DNA from: Nitratireductor thuwali
GTDB lineage: Bacteria > Pseudomonadota > Alphaproteobacteria > Rhizobiales > Rhizobiaceae
Direction of reading: 5' to 3'
Assembly (NCBI RefSeq): GCF_036621415.1
Contig: NZ_CP030941.1
Location: 2,974,001 to 3,038,000, forward strand
DNA length: 64,000 nt
The notes under the pieces were generated by a model. It was given only the letters and a program-made list of their open reading frames with translations, did no database searches and was not told the origin of the DNA. This document shows positions 28,229 through 37,279 of the stretch, in pieces (the first letter of the stretch is position 1; every line of letters begins with the position of its first letter). Position numbers and translations under genes: made by a program.

Positions 28229-29370
28229 CGCCCGATCCAGTACGTTCCGGACATCGGCACCGGCAGGAATTCTCGATTGATGGCGTCGATCGTCGCCTGC
28301 GGATCGATATCGGCAAAGAGTTCCGGGTGTAAGAGCTTCGCCAGGAACTCGATCATCGCGATGTGGGCCGGCGTGTCGTTGAACATATGCCAGAGCGCGA
28401 AGGCATTTCCTTCCTTGACCGCCGTCAGCTGCGACAGCCCGGGCGTGGCGAGCAGCTTAGCGAAGGAGGCGTCCGCCTCCTCACGCGTTACGCCGGGCCC
28501 GAGCACGAGGCCGCCCCGCGCCGCCAGATGCGCGCCGCCGGTGGCGATGTAGATCTCCGGATCGTCGACGATCAGCTGCTCTAGGCTGATGTCGCCATAG
28601 AGGCCGCTGATATGGTCGAGCGCGACGTTCCGGCCCTTGGCAAGCGCGATCATGTCGTTGAACACGCCGCGCCCCGGCGACGGGCAGCACGGCATGCCGC
28701 CGGCGTGAACGTGCATGAACACGCCCGGCGGGCGCAGGTCGTCGGAGGCGAGGCGCGACTTCACCCGCTCGAGCCGGGAATTGTAGAACGCGACAAAGGC
28801 CTCGGCGCGATCCTCGGCGCCGATCGCCTGCCCGAGCATGCGCAGGCTGGGCAGAGCATTCTCCAGCGGATGCGAAAAGAAATCGACGACCAGCACCGGG
28901 ATCTCCAATTGCTCCAGCAGGTCCATGGACCGCCTGGTCGCAGCCGCGCTCGAATCGTACAGATCAAGTACCACGAGGTCCGGCTGAAGCTGTACGATCG
29001 TTTCCACCGGGAGCCCGTTGGCGGCATTGCCGCCGAGTACGGTAATCGCATCGATGTGCGGGAATTTTTCCGCCCAGGCGCCGTATTGCGCGCCGTCCAG
29101 CTTGAAGTCTCCGCGCCAGCCGACCACGAGCGATGCAGGGTCGGGATGCAGCAGGCCGAGCACCGGCAGCTGGCGTCCGGCGCCCATCACGATGCGGCTG
29201 GCCGGTGCGTCGAGCGTCACCTTCCTGCCAAGGACGTCGGCGATCTCGACCGCGCCCGCCGGCGCAATGGCCACTGACGCAATGATTGTCACCAACGCGA
29301 ACCATCCACAAAGCATGCGGGTCGCCAGGTACCTGGCGGCCCGCTGAAAGATTGCAAGCCCGCCTACCAT
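28225..29370 (-). CDS. Ferric-siderophore periplasmic binding protein (FecB/FepB type)
   Basis: 381 residues from ATG 29370. A long signal sequence (hydrophobic LCGWFALVTIIASVAIAPAG) ends near residue 40. The rest is a periplasmic-binding-protein-2 (TroA-like) fold: VLGRKVTLDAPASRIVMG, then LQPDLVVLDLYDSS, and a helical backbone. HVHAGGMPCCPSP is an unusual Cys-Cys stretch mid-protein. The start lies inside the end of the TonB receptor gene (ATGGTAG overlap), so reinitiation is likely and no separate ribosome binding site is needed. Confidence 0.9.
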   Translation of the reverse strand: MVGGLAIFQRAARYLATRMLCGWFALVTIIASVAIAPAGAVEIADVLGRKVTLDAPASRIVMGAGRQLPVLGLLHPDPASLVVGWRGDFKLDGAQYGAWAEKFPHIDAITVLGGNAANGLPVETIVQLQPDLVVLDLYDSSAAATRRSMDLLEQLEIPVLVVDFFSHPLENALPSLRMLGQAIGAEDRAEAFVAFYNSRLERVKSRLASDDLRPPGVFMHVHAGGMPCCPSPGRGVFNDMIALAKGRNVALDHISGLYGDISLEQLIVDDPEIYIATGGAHLAARGGLVLGPGVTREEADASFAKLLATPGLSQLTAVKEGNAFALWHMFNDTPAHIAMIEFLAKLLHPELFADIDPQATIDAINREFLPVPMSGTYWIGR

Positions 29371-31556
29371 CTGTACGTCAAGTTCGCCGTTATCGTTCTG
29401 CCCGCGCCATAGTTGCAGCTGCCTCCGGTGAGATTGAGGCAGTGTGTCACATAGGTCTCGTCGAAAAGGTTTGTCACGTTCACCCGCAATGTGGAGCCTT
29501 CGAGCTCTTCGTTCAGCACCCCGAAATCCAACTCGGCGCCGATATCGACCAACGTGCGGGCGGGGATGCGCAACAGCGGGTTGTATGCCGCATCGCTCTG
29601 ATAGGAAGACGTGGCGCGCACGCCTGCACTCAGCGAAAGACCCGGTATGTAGTGGGGCCGGTAGTTGACCCAAAGCGCCCCCTGATGCTGGGGAAGGCGC
29701 AGCATCTCGCGGCCGAGCTCGACGGGATTGTTCGAGCGCGTCACCTCCGAGTCCGAGTAGGCGTAGGCGGCGATGATGTCGAGCGACGGGGTAACCTCGT
29801 ACTTGCCTTCGATCTCGATGCCGCGCACGCGCTGCTCGCCAGTCTGGACGGAAGCGTTTGCGACATCCGGGTCCGGGGTCAGGGCGTTCTCGATCTGCAG
29901 GTCGAAATAGGAAACGCTGATCAGGCCGCGCGCGCCGGTCGGCTCGTACTTCACGCCAACCTCGAACTGGCGTGCCTTCTGCGCCTCGAATGGCCGGCCG
30001 AACCGGTCCGCGCCGAGCGTCGGCAGGAACGAGGTGGAATAGCTGACGTAGGGCGCGATGCCGTTGTCGAACAGATAGGTCAGGCCGGCGCGACCGGTCA
30101 GCGCGGTGTCGTTGTTGGTGGTGGCCGCGCCGCTTATCCGGTTCAGGCTGTCGATCTCGGAGATGTCGTAGCGCAATCCGAAGGTCCCGATCCAGCGATC
30201 GTAGCGGATCTGGTCCTGCGCATAGAAGCCGAGCTGCCGCGAGTTCTGCCGGATGGACGTGGTCACCGGCGCGGTGGGAAAGCCAAAGCCGTAGTCGGGG
30301 TCGAGGTAGTCGATCGGAGCGACGCCCACACCGTAGTTGCCGAAGGCCCTTTCAGACCTCGTCGCGTTGTAGTCGATGCCGAAGAGCCCGGTGTGCTGGA
30401 ACGCGCCCGTATCGAAATTCGCCTCGACCTGCGTGTCGACCGCAAAGGAACTGAGCTGGTCGTCAGAGACCGCAGTCACGCGATTGAGTGACGAGCCGGT
30501 CGGCGTGCCGGGAAAGGGATAGGCAAAGGCGGGGTTCACCAGCGCCAGGTCCATATGCTGGTCGGAGGCCGCGTAGCGAAGGTTCTGCCGCACGGTCCAG
30601 GTTTCGTTGAAGCGATGGTCGAACTCATAGCCGAGCGCATAGAAGTCGCGCGTGAAGGAACCCCAGGTCGGATCACCGAGGAAAACGTCGCGCGGGATCT
30701 GCCCGAACGGGTTGGGCAGCAGTGTGCCGCGTGCCGGATAGAAACGAGGGCTGAAGATTGGGTCGTCCTTTTGATAGTAGCCGTAGACGGTGAGCGAAGT
30801 ATCGTCCGATGGCGCCCAGGTGATGCTCGGTGCCAGCATGATCTGCCGATCCCGCTCATGGTCGATCTGGGTCCCGAGGTTCTTGGCAAGCCCCACGAAG
30901 CGCGCGAGGAACTGCCCGTCCTCGGTCAACTTGCCGGTCACGTCCACCGCGCCCTGGACGCCGCCGAAAGCCGTGGTCTGCAGCGATATCTCGCGCTGCG
31001 TGTCGGCCTGCGGACGCTTGCTCACCTGGTTGACCAGCCCGCCAGGAAGCGCGCGTCCGTAGAGCACCGAAGCCGGACCTTTGATCACTTCCACGCGCTC
31101 CAGCGCATAGGGGTTGATGGAGGGCAGCGCGTAGCCGACCGGATCGCCGGGAAGCATCAGGCCGTCGAGCCACATCGTGCCCAGCGCGTTGAAGCCGCGG
31201 ATGTAGAGCCAGTCGTAGCGGATGTCGTGCCCATTGGGCTCGTAGAGTACGCCCGGCGTGTAGCGCAGCGCGTCGGAGACCGACCGGGCGCCCTGGGCTT
31301 CCATTTGGTCACGCGTGACCACATTGACTGCCTGCGGCGTCTCGATCAGCGGCGTGGCGGTCTTGAGGGTCGTGGCGCTGCGTTTGGCAACGACGCCCGT
31401 ATCGGGGCCCTTGGCCGGCTCGTCACCCTCTCCTTCGACCACCAGACGCTGCAGCAGCGTCGTGCCTTCCTGAGCCTCGGCAGGCGTCAGGCACGAACTG
31501 CCCGACAGCACCGCGAGACCGAGCGAAAAACCGATGAATGTGCTGCCTGTACGCAA
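29364..31556 (-). CDS. TonB-dependent ferric-siderophore receptor
   Basis: 730 residues from a TTG at 31556, the only start codon after an upstream in-frame stop; GGGG lies nearby. Signal peptide about residues 1-28 (ending AEAQ). A TonB box-like DTGVV is near residue 52, then the plug domain (LIETPQAVNVVTRDQM, YTPGVLYE, ERVEVIKGPASVLYGRALPGGLVN) and a 22-strand barrel ending in TITANLTYRW with C-terminal aromatic Trp. No N-terminal STN signalling domain, so control is likely by the divergent AraC regulator. Sequence fits the FhuA/FoxA/FpvA siderophore group; the ligand is probably hydroxamate-like but this is inference. Confidence 0.94.
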   Translation of the reverse strand: MRTGSTFIGFSLGLAVLSGSSCLTPAEAQEGTTLLQRLVVEGEGDEPAKGPDTGVVAKRSATTLKTATPLIETPQAVNVVTRDQMEAQGARSVSDALRYTPGVLYEPNGHDIRYDWLYIRGFNALGTMWLDGLMLPGDPVGYALPSINPYALERVEVIKGPASVLYGRALPGGLVNQVSKRPQADTQREISLQTTAFGGVQGAVDVTGKLTEDGQFLARFVGLAKNLGTQIDHERDRQIMLAPSITWAPSDDTSLTVYGYYQKDDPIFSPRFYPARGTLLPNPFGQIPRDVFLGDPTWGSFTRDFYALGYEFDHRFNETWTVRQNLRYAASDQHMDLALVNPAFAYPFPGTPTGSSLNRVTAVSDDQLSSFAVDTQVEANFDTGAFQHTGLFGIDYNATRSERAFGNYGVGVAPIDYLDPDYGFGFPTAPVTTSIRQNSRQLGFYAQDQIRYDRWIGTFGLRYDISEIDSLNRISGAATTNNDTALTGRAGLTYLFDNGIAPYVSYSTSFLPTLGADRFGRPFEAQKARQFEVGVKYEPTGARGLISVSYFDLQIENALTPDPDVANASVQTGEQRVRGIEIEGKYEVTPSLDIIAAYAYSDSEVTRSNNPVELGREMLRLPQHQGALWVNYRPHYIPGLSLSAGVRATSSYQSDAAYNPLLRIPARTLVDIGAELDFGVLNEELEGSTLRVNVTNLFDETYVTHCLNLTGGSCNYGAGRTITANLTYRW

Positions 31557-31583
31557 AACGGTAGACCCCTGCCGTAAACCTGA

Positions 31584-31601
31584 TTAAGACGGTCATCTTA
31601 A
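31584..31601. promoter_or_regulatory. Dyad TTAAGA-N6-TCTTAA between receptor and AraC regulator
   Basis: Perfect 6-bp arms (31584-31589, 31596-31601) in the divergent intergenic region. It lies 28 bases upstream of the receptor start. It could be an operator for the regulator or an iron regulator; it is not a match to the ICE box at 19640. Confidence 0.35.
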
Positions 31602-31737
31602 GCGCTTGTCGTAGCCAGGGGCCGTGAGCAACGCAACGCCCCGGCCTTTGCGGCAGCGCCAAATTCGTTTGCGCGAGAGGCAAGCGGGGTCGAAACAGGT
31701 GGGGAACGGCGGCGTGGACATAGTGGAAGGCGCGGTG

Positions 31738-32721
31738 ATGCGGGTCGGCGACCTGGTCCGCCGCCCGGGCATCACCTTGGAAAGCCGGGAGGGCTTCGCC
31801 TCGCTCGATGACGCCCTGTTTCGCGGTTATTTCTGGCATCGCGAGCTGCGGCGCGGCCTGACCGTGCATGCCAGCGACGTGTTCGAGGAGGCCGGTTTCA
31901 CCGCGCTGTCGTCGCAGCATGAAGGCTTGTCCTGCATCTTCTTTCTTGACGGCGATGTCGACGTGGAGATCGGTGAACAGGGCTTTCACTTCAGGGGCGA
32001 TGGCCGCCTGCGGGAGGGACTGCTGCTGCCCAGCGTGCGCCCGGAAAGTTTCAAGCGCTGTTCGCCCGGCCGGCAGCGGATCAGGCATCTCGTCGTCTCG
32101 GCCACCCCGGAATGGCTCGACCGCGACGGGCTGGCGTCGGTGGATGACCGCAGCGCGATCAACGCAGCGCTGAGAGCGCATCTTGATGCGCGGAGCTGGC
32201 AAACGGGCCGGCGGCTGGCCTATCTCGTCGAACGGATCCTGCAGCTCGGCGGTTCACCCTCCGGTTTGGACCAGCTGCTGGTCGAAAGCGCGGCCGTCGA
32301 GATCGTGGCCGAGGCGCTTACATCCGCAACGGGCCGGGATGCGGCATTGCCCGGGAAGCCGCTCAATCTTTCTTCCCGCGACAGCACGCGCCTGCGGCGG
32401 GCTCACGATTTCATCCATGCGAATTTGAACATGTGGCCGAGCGTGGAAGCGATCGCGCGTGAGGCCGGAATGAGTCCGAGCAGCCTGCAGCGCCTGTTCA
32501 GGACGGCCTACGGCATCAGCGTCGTGGAGCAAATCCGCCGGGCCAAGCTCGAGTTCGCGCGCGACGCGCTCGCTGCGGGCGAGTATACGATCAAAGAGGC
32601 TGCGTTCATGTCCGGCTACTCGAGCGCCGCAAACTTCGCGACCGCATTCAAGCGTCATTTCGGCGGGCCGCCGAGTGACGTTGCAAGAGTTCGGCCAAAC
32701 CTCCGCACGCACAATACATAG
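31738..32721 (+). CDS. AraC-family regulator of the siderophore operon (PchR-like)
   Basis: 327 residues if started at ATG 31738 with GGAAGG upstream. GTG at 31714 (AGGTGGGG upstream) and GTG at 31624 are in-frame alternatives. The C-terminal 100 residues hold two helix-turn-helix motifs (WPSVEAIAREAGMSPSSLQR and TIKEAAFMSGYSSAANFATA). The N-terminal domain is cupin-like, with FFLDGDVDVEIGEQG. Divergence from a TonB receptor gene is the arrangement of PchR/AlcR-type activators that sense the incoming ferric siderophore. Likely activates the operon when siderophore is present. Confidence 0.88.
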   Translation: MRVGDLVRRPGITLESREGFASLDDALFRGYFWHRELRRGLTVHASDVFEEAGFTALSSQHEGLSCIFFLDGDVDVEIGEQGFHFRGDGRLREGLLLPSVRPESFKRCSPGRQRIRHLVVSATPEWLDRDGLASVDDRSAINAALRAHLDARSWQTGRRLAYLVERILQLGGSPSGLDQLLVESAAVEIVAEALTSATGRDAALPGKPLNLSSRDSTRLRRAHDFIHANLNMWPSVEAIAREAGMSPSSLQRLFRTAYGISVVEQIRRAKLEFARDALAAGEYTIKEAAFMSGYSSAANFATAFKRHFGGPPSDVARVRPNLRTHNT

Positions 32722-33410
32722 AGCTCGGCCTCGCGCGAAGCAGTCGACACCGCGTCAGTTTCAAGGCCAGGTTTGGAGCGAATAGGTATCCTCATCCGCA
32801 TGGCCGGGGTGGCGCGGCTGCCGAACGGCTGCTTACTCTGTTTTTCGGCCAGATCGGACAGTCAGCAGACGGCCCCAGGGCTGCCTGCCTGCAACGCGCC
32901 GGAATGTCGACGGTAGAGCCCAGCTTTTTTTGTCACTTACCGTAAGCAGACATTGCCTGCGATGAAACGAAGCCGCAGATCTCGGTTGCAGACTTTCGAG
33001 ACATTCGGATTGGCGATCGGTACGGGCGCGCTCGACCCTTTTGTGCCGTTGACGATAAATTCAGTGAGCACGAACGCGACATTGTAAACGGTATGAATGT
33101 CGAGGAGGCGGCCTGATATCAAGGTCGCCAGCTCACGGCCGATCGTGAGCGTTCCGACACCGGGATATCCATTCAAGACTACATGCTCGTGTTCGCCCTA
33201 ATGCCATTGGGAAAACGCTAAAGCGGTGGGGTTGTGATGTCACCATTCGATGCCGCGGATCGTCGCCCCTTTCCGACCCGGAAGCTCGGTTCATTAAAGG
33301 CACGGTAGGTCTGTGGCCGTGTATCGCGCCTCGCTCACGCCAACAGCGCATCCGAAATCGACGGCTCGAAACGGTCCCGCACGTCGCTTCTGTCGATCGG
33401 TTTGCAACAG
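32722..33410. other. Non-coding / decayed stretch
   Basis: Apart from a short P-loop kinase remnant (33054-33176, minus) no supported gene, RNA or terminator is seen here. It separates the siderophore region from the phosphatase-ABC cassette and looks like gene decay. Confidence 0.5.
33054..33176 (-). pseudogene. Fragment of a P-loop kinase/ATPase with broken Walker A
   Basis: About 41 codons read LNGYPGVGTLTIGREL and then GRLLDIHTVYNVAFVLTEF. This resembles the N-terminus of small AAA-type kinases whose start is INGYPGVGKLT and whose next block is RLLDNHxxYNVAFALTEF. The Walker A lysine is Thr here, the region before it has an out-of-frame ATG followed by a stop, and after TEF the similarity ends. 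A non-functional remnant. Confidence 0.5.
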
Positions 33411-34151
33411 CTATGTCAGCCGTTCGGTAACTCGGTTCATGTGTTCGGCGGCCATGGCATCATCGAAGTATGTCCGGAACCCGCCGTATCGTTCGTCGAC
33501 GTGACTGAGAAGTGAACGGATGGTGGCAGGCTCGCAGGACAGCAGCCTTAGGGCCACGTCGTCGGGAAGACCGCGCGCAACTGCCTGTTGCCTCAACCTG
33601 TCCAGAAGAGGGGTGGCGACACTGCCGGTCAGGGCATAATCGTCGACGATCTCGTCGTGGCCGACGCCGGCCAGCGACAGGAGCATGGCCGCCACCAGGC
33701 CGGTGCGGTCCTTGCCGGCACTGCAGTTGAACAGAACCACGCCCTCATCGGCATCGGCGACCGCCGCGAGCACACGGCCCATGGCAGGGCGGCAGCGGTC
33801 CGCGGCGTCGACATAGCGCGCGGCGAGATCGAACATGCCGGGCCCCCTGGTCAACAGATCCACCGGGGCCAGTTCCGAAAAGAGCGGAACGTGGTTGTAG
33901 CGAACCGCCTCATGAACGTGGAATGGGCTTGGCTGGTTTTCGAGTTCGACCGGGCTGCGCAGGTCGATCACCGTTCTCAGACCCATCTCCAGGAGGCGTT
34001 CGATATCGCCGGGCGTCAGCTCGTGGAGGCCATCGGCGCGCAGGATAGAGCGCCAGCGCGTGACACCGCCAGTGCCGATCGCATAGCCGCCGAGATCGCG
34101 GACGTTGAAAGCGCCTTCCAGGTGAATGTGGCGCTCGAATATTGCGGTCAT
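33411..34151 (-). CDS. Tyrosine-phosphatase-like protein (Y_phosphatase3 family)
   Basis: 246 residues from ATG 34151. The catalytic P-loop is NCSAGKDRTG with nucleophile Cys143 and Arg149 (C-x5-R); the N-terminal block GAFNVRDLGGYAI and LRTVIDLRSPVELE are typical of the LipA/TbLip-type phosphatases that act on phosphotyrosine, phosphoinositides or other phosphomonoesters. No signal peptide, so cytoplasmic. Its start overlaps the upstream permease stop by one base, so it is the last gene of the ABC operon. Together with the metallophosphoesterase at 37280 it suggests that the imported compound carries phosphate. Confidence 0.88.
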   Translation of the reverse strand: MTAIFERHIHLEGAFNVRDLGGYAIGTGGVTRWRSILRADGLHELTPGDIERLLEMGLRTVIDLRSPVELENQPSPFHVHEAVRYNHVPLFSELAPVDLLTRGPGMFDLAARYVDAADRCRPAMGRVLAAVADADEGVVLFNCSAGKDRTGLVAAMLLSLAGVGHDEIVDDYALTGSVATPLLDRLRQQAVARGLPDDVALRLLSCEPATIRSLLSHVDERYGGFRTYFDDAMAAEHMNRVTERLT

Positions 34152-34969
34152 CAGCGGATACCCGATTTCATGAAGGAGTCGACGATCTGGCGTTGCAGAA
34201 CAAGGTAGAGGATCAGGATCGGCAAGGACGCAAGCGTGGCTGCGGCCATCAGCAGGCCCCAGTCGTTGCCTTCCTGCGTCATGAAGAACTGAAGGCCGAT
34301 CTGCACGACGGAATTCTCCATGCGTCTGATCAGGAGAAGTGGCCAGAAATAGTCGTTCCAGGCCGAGATGAAGCAGAGGATGCCCACCGAGGCAAGTGGC
34401 GCCCGCATATTCGGCAACACCACCTCCAGCAGTGTCCGCAGGCTGGAAGTGCCGTCCATGCGTGCGGCCTCCACCACCTCGCGGGGAAAGCCGCGCATGG
34501 CATTGTAGATCACCAGGACTGCGATGGCCGCCGCCGCATTGGGGATGACCAGACCGGCGAGGCTGTCGAGAAGGCCAAGCCGCGTGGCCAGAACATAGTT
34601 GGGTATCATGACCACCTGGAACGGCACCAGCCAGGAAAGCGCGATCAGCGAGTGGACAAGCCGTCCACCAGGGAAGCGCCACCGAACCAATGCCCAGGCT
34701 GCCAGCAACCCCGTCGCAACCTGCGCGATCGCGGTGGCTCCGGCCATGACGAAGGTGTTCCAGATAATGCGAAAGATCGGCATTGCCTCGATCACTGCCC
34801 GGTAGTTGTCGAGCGTTGGCGCAGTTGGAAACAGCCCTGTGGAGAACACCGTGTTCTCCGGCCTGAAGGATGTCTGGACCATCCAGTAGACCGGAAAGAT
34901 GGCCAGCAGCGACAGCGTGATCATCACGCCATGGGCGAAAAAGCGGCCCGCGCGCGCATCATTCATCAT
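34151..34969 (-). CDS. ABC sugar/glycerophosphate-type transporter permease (UgpE/MalG family)
   Basis: 272 residues from ATG 34969, supported by GGAGG 10 bases upstream; a TTG three codons earlier also exists. Six membrane helices, the first near residues 10-35; WMVQTSFRPENTVF is characteristic of the MalG/UgpE class, and EAARMDGTSSLRTLLEVVLP is the coupling loop. Overlaps the preceding permease by 11 bases and the phosphatase gene by one. Confidence 0.92.
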   Translation of the reverse strand: MMNDARAGRFFAHGVMITLSLLAIFPVYWMVQTSFRPENTVFSTGLFPTAPTLDNYRAVIEAMPIFRIIWNTFVMAGATAIAQVATGLLAAWALVRWRFPGGRLVHSLIALSWLVPFQVVMIPNYVLATRLGLLDSLAGLVIPNAAAAIAVLVIYNAMRGFPREVVEAARMDGTSSLRTLLEVVLPNMRAPLASVGILCFISAWNDYFWPLLLIRRMENSVVQIGLQFFMTQEGNDWGLLMAAATLASLPILILYLVLQRQIVDSFMKSGIR

Positions 34970-35891
34970 AGACGGCAAGCCTCCGCATGAGAGCCAGGCA
35001 GACCAGTGCGGTCACCCCGAACACGGCAAAGACAAGCATGCCCGCGGCCGTGCTCCAGCCGGCTGCCATCGTCTTGAAGCCGTATTCCCACATCACGTAA
35101 TAGACGTTGGTGGTCGAACGGAGCGGCCCGCCGCCGGTGAGGGCATTGATATAGACGAAGCTCCATTGCGCGCCGAACAGGATGGTCATCATCGTCAACA
35201 GCAGGATAGTCGGCGACAGGAGCGGCAGGCGTATGTCGCGGACGATCTGCCAGCGGCTCGCGCCATCCATTCGTGCCGCCTCGACATAGCTCGGGTTGAT
35301 CGCGCTGTCGGCGGCGGCAAAGAGCAACGTGGAAAAGCCCATCAGCTTCCATCCGGTGACCCACACAAGCGTCCACAGCGCCACCTTCGGATCGCGCAGG
35401 AAGCCGACGGTCTCGAAGCCCAGCCCACTGAGCCAGGCATTCACCAGCCCATGATCATCGTTGAGGAGCCAGCGCCACAGAATGGCAGCCACGATGGGAG
35501 CCACGATCATCGGCACGAAGATCAGCGTCCGATAGAGGTTACGCAGCGGCCCGCTGAGCCCCCCTGTCAGAAGCGCGACGGCAAGCGGAATGCCCACCGA
35601 CAGAGGAAGGAGGCCGATCGTGTAGGAGATCGTGTTGAGCACCGCCGCTTGCATGTCCGGCAGCCCGAGGAGGTTTCGATAATTGTCGAAGCCGACATAG
35701 AGCGGCTCGGACCGGGGCAACATATTCCACTGGTAGAAGGACAGTTCGAACGCCTGCAACAGAGGCAGATAGGTCCAAACCATCACAACGGCTATGGCCG
35801 GGGCCAGGTAGAGCCAGGGTTCGATATGGCGAAACCGCAGCCTTGGGAGGATGCGGGGAATCTGCTGCTGAGCGGGGATTGCTGTGTTCAT
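34959..35891 (-). CDS. ABC sugar/glycerophosphate-type transporter permease (UgpA/MalF family)
   Basis: 310 residues from ATG 35891. Six membrane helices starting with WLYLAPAIAVVMVWTYLPLL. The coupling loop is YVEAARMDGASRWQIVRDIR, followed by ALTGGGPLRSTTNVYYVMWE, a segment seen in UgpA and related carbohydrate permeases. Partner of the MalG-type permease, with which it overlaps. Confidence 0.92.
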   Translation of the reverse strand: MNTAIPAQQQIPRILPRLRFRHIEPWLYLAPAIAVVMVWTYLPLLQAFELSFYQWNMLPRSEPLYVGFDNYRNLLGLPDMQAAVLNTISYTIGLLPLSVGIPLAVALLTGGLSGPLRNLYRTLIFVPMIVAPIVAAILWRWLLNDDHGLVNAWLSGLGFETVGFLRDPKVALWTLVWVTGWKLMGFSTLLFAAADSAINPSYVEAARMDGASRWQIVRDIRLPLLSPTILLLTMMTILFGAQWSFVYINALTGGGPLRSTTNVYYVMWEYGFKTMAAGWSTAAGMLVFAVFGVTALVCLALMRRLAVYDE

Positions 35892-35945
35892 GACGATCTT
35901 CGAAAAAGTGGTCGCCGGAGCCGAAGCTCCGGCGCGCAAGAAGGA

Positions 35946-37250
35946 TCAGTGGCCGGCAGGCATCAGGGGCTGGGCAGTCTCCTGTGCCGTACGCAGCACT
36001 TCATAGGGATCGCCGTCGCCGAAGACCGCCTCGGTCACGGCTTCCTTCATCATGTTCTCGACCTGCCGGTAGTTGGGGCCGGGGAAAGCGACGTTCGCCG
36101 TCAGCCGATCGAGCTGCTCGATATTGGCCTGGAACTTCGGATTTTCCTCGAGCCAGCCCTTGAGATACCGCTCGCTCTCGATCGCCTCGGGACGAAGCGG
36201 CAGGTAGCCGATCTTGGAGGTGATCGTCGTGTAGGCTTCGTTGGAGGTCAGGAACTTCATCAGTTCCCATGACGCACGCTGCTTTGCCGGATCCTCGGAG
36301 AACATGAAGATCGCCGAGCCCGAATTGGTGGGTGCGGTCGGCTTGTCTCCGAAGCTGGGCATCGCCGCCAGGCCGAGCTCGAAATTGCCCTCAGCTGCCT
36401 GCTCGAAGCGGCTAAGAACAGCGGAGGTGAACAGGAACATGCCGAGATTTCCGGACTGGAACGTGTCCATGTGGGCAGCCACGTCGATGCGCGCATGCGC
36501 ACCGCTGTCCATCAGGTCACGCAGCATGGCGACCGCGTCGGCCTGGTCCTGATCGGCGAATGTCAGACGGTTGCCCTCACGCACCTTGCCGCCATTGGAC
36601 ATGACGATGGATTGATAGACAAACGTGCCGTCAATCGGCCCGTAGGCGCCGGGGAAGAAACCGTGCTTGCCTGTGTTCTCGGCAATCGCGATGCCGGCCT
36701 GCTTGACCTCTTCCCAGGTGCGGGGCGGCTGATCGGGATCGAGGCCGGCCTCGCGGAAGAGGTCGCGGTTGATGAACATCACCGGGGTGGAGAAGACATA
36801 AGCGAGGCCATAGGTCTTGCCGTTCACCTCACCGAGCGCCAGACCGTTGGGCACAAAGCCCTCGGCATGAGCGGCGAGTTCCTCGCCCGCGACGTCTTCG
36901 AGCGGCTGCGCGCCAAGCTGCTCGGCGGCATAGATGAGATCGCGGAAGACGAGCTGAGCAACGCCCACGTCCTGCCCGGCGACCATATCGGCCTGAACCC
37001 GGCTCAGGACCTCGTTCGAAGGAACGGCGATCGGCTCGACCGTCACCATTGGATTGGCTTCTTCGAAGGCGGCGATCAGTTCGAGCGTCGCTTCGCGGCC
37101 GAGGCCGGCAGAGGCGAGATTGTAGTTATAGAAGGAGATGGTGACGGGTTCATCGATGCTGTCGGCCATCTGGGCACTGGCGCCGTTCAAGCCGCCTGCC
37201 ATGACGAAGCAGGTTGAGAGTGCAAGGCTGAGAAACTGTCTGCGGATCAT
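35946..37250 (-). CDS. ABC transporter extracellular solute-binding protein (family 1)
   Basis: 434 residues with a signal peptide (LSLALSTCFVMAGGLNGASA). The mature part is a family-1 solute-binding protein close in layout to UgpB: VTISFYNYNLASAG, GKTYGLAYVFSTPVMFINRD, and PTNSGSAIFMFSEDPAKQRA. Proteins of this class bind sugars, sn-glycerol-3-phosphate or glycerophosphodiesters. The ligand is not determined by anything I can see, but the operon's two phosphatases point to a phosphorylated compound. Confidence 0.9.
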   Translation of the reverse strand: MIRRQFLSLALSTCFVMAGGLNGASAQMADSIDEPVTISFYNYNLASAGLGREATLELIAAFEEANPMVTVEPIAVPSNEVLSRVQADMVAGQDVGVAQLVFRDLIYAAEQLGAQPLEDVAGEELAAHAEGFVPNGLALGEVNGKTYGLAYVFSTPVMFINRDLFREAGLDPDQPPRTWEEVKQAGIAIAENTGKHGFFPGAYGPIDGTFVYQSIVMSNGGKVREGNRLTFADQDQADAVAMLRDLMDSGAHARIDVAAHMDTFQSGNLGMFLFTSAVLSRFEQAAEGNFELGLAAMPSFGDKPTAPTNSGSAIFMFSEDPAKQRASWELMKFLTSNEAYTTITSKIGYLPLRPEAIESERYLKGWLEENPKFQANIEQLDRLTANVAFPGPNYRQVENMMKEAVTEAVFGDGDPYEVLRTAQETAQPLMPAGH

Positions 37251-37279
37251 GGGATTGGTCCTTTTCGGCTTGAGAGAGC

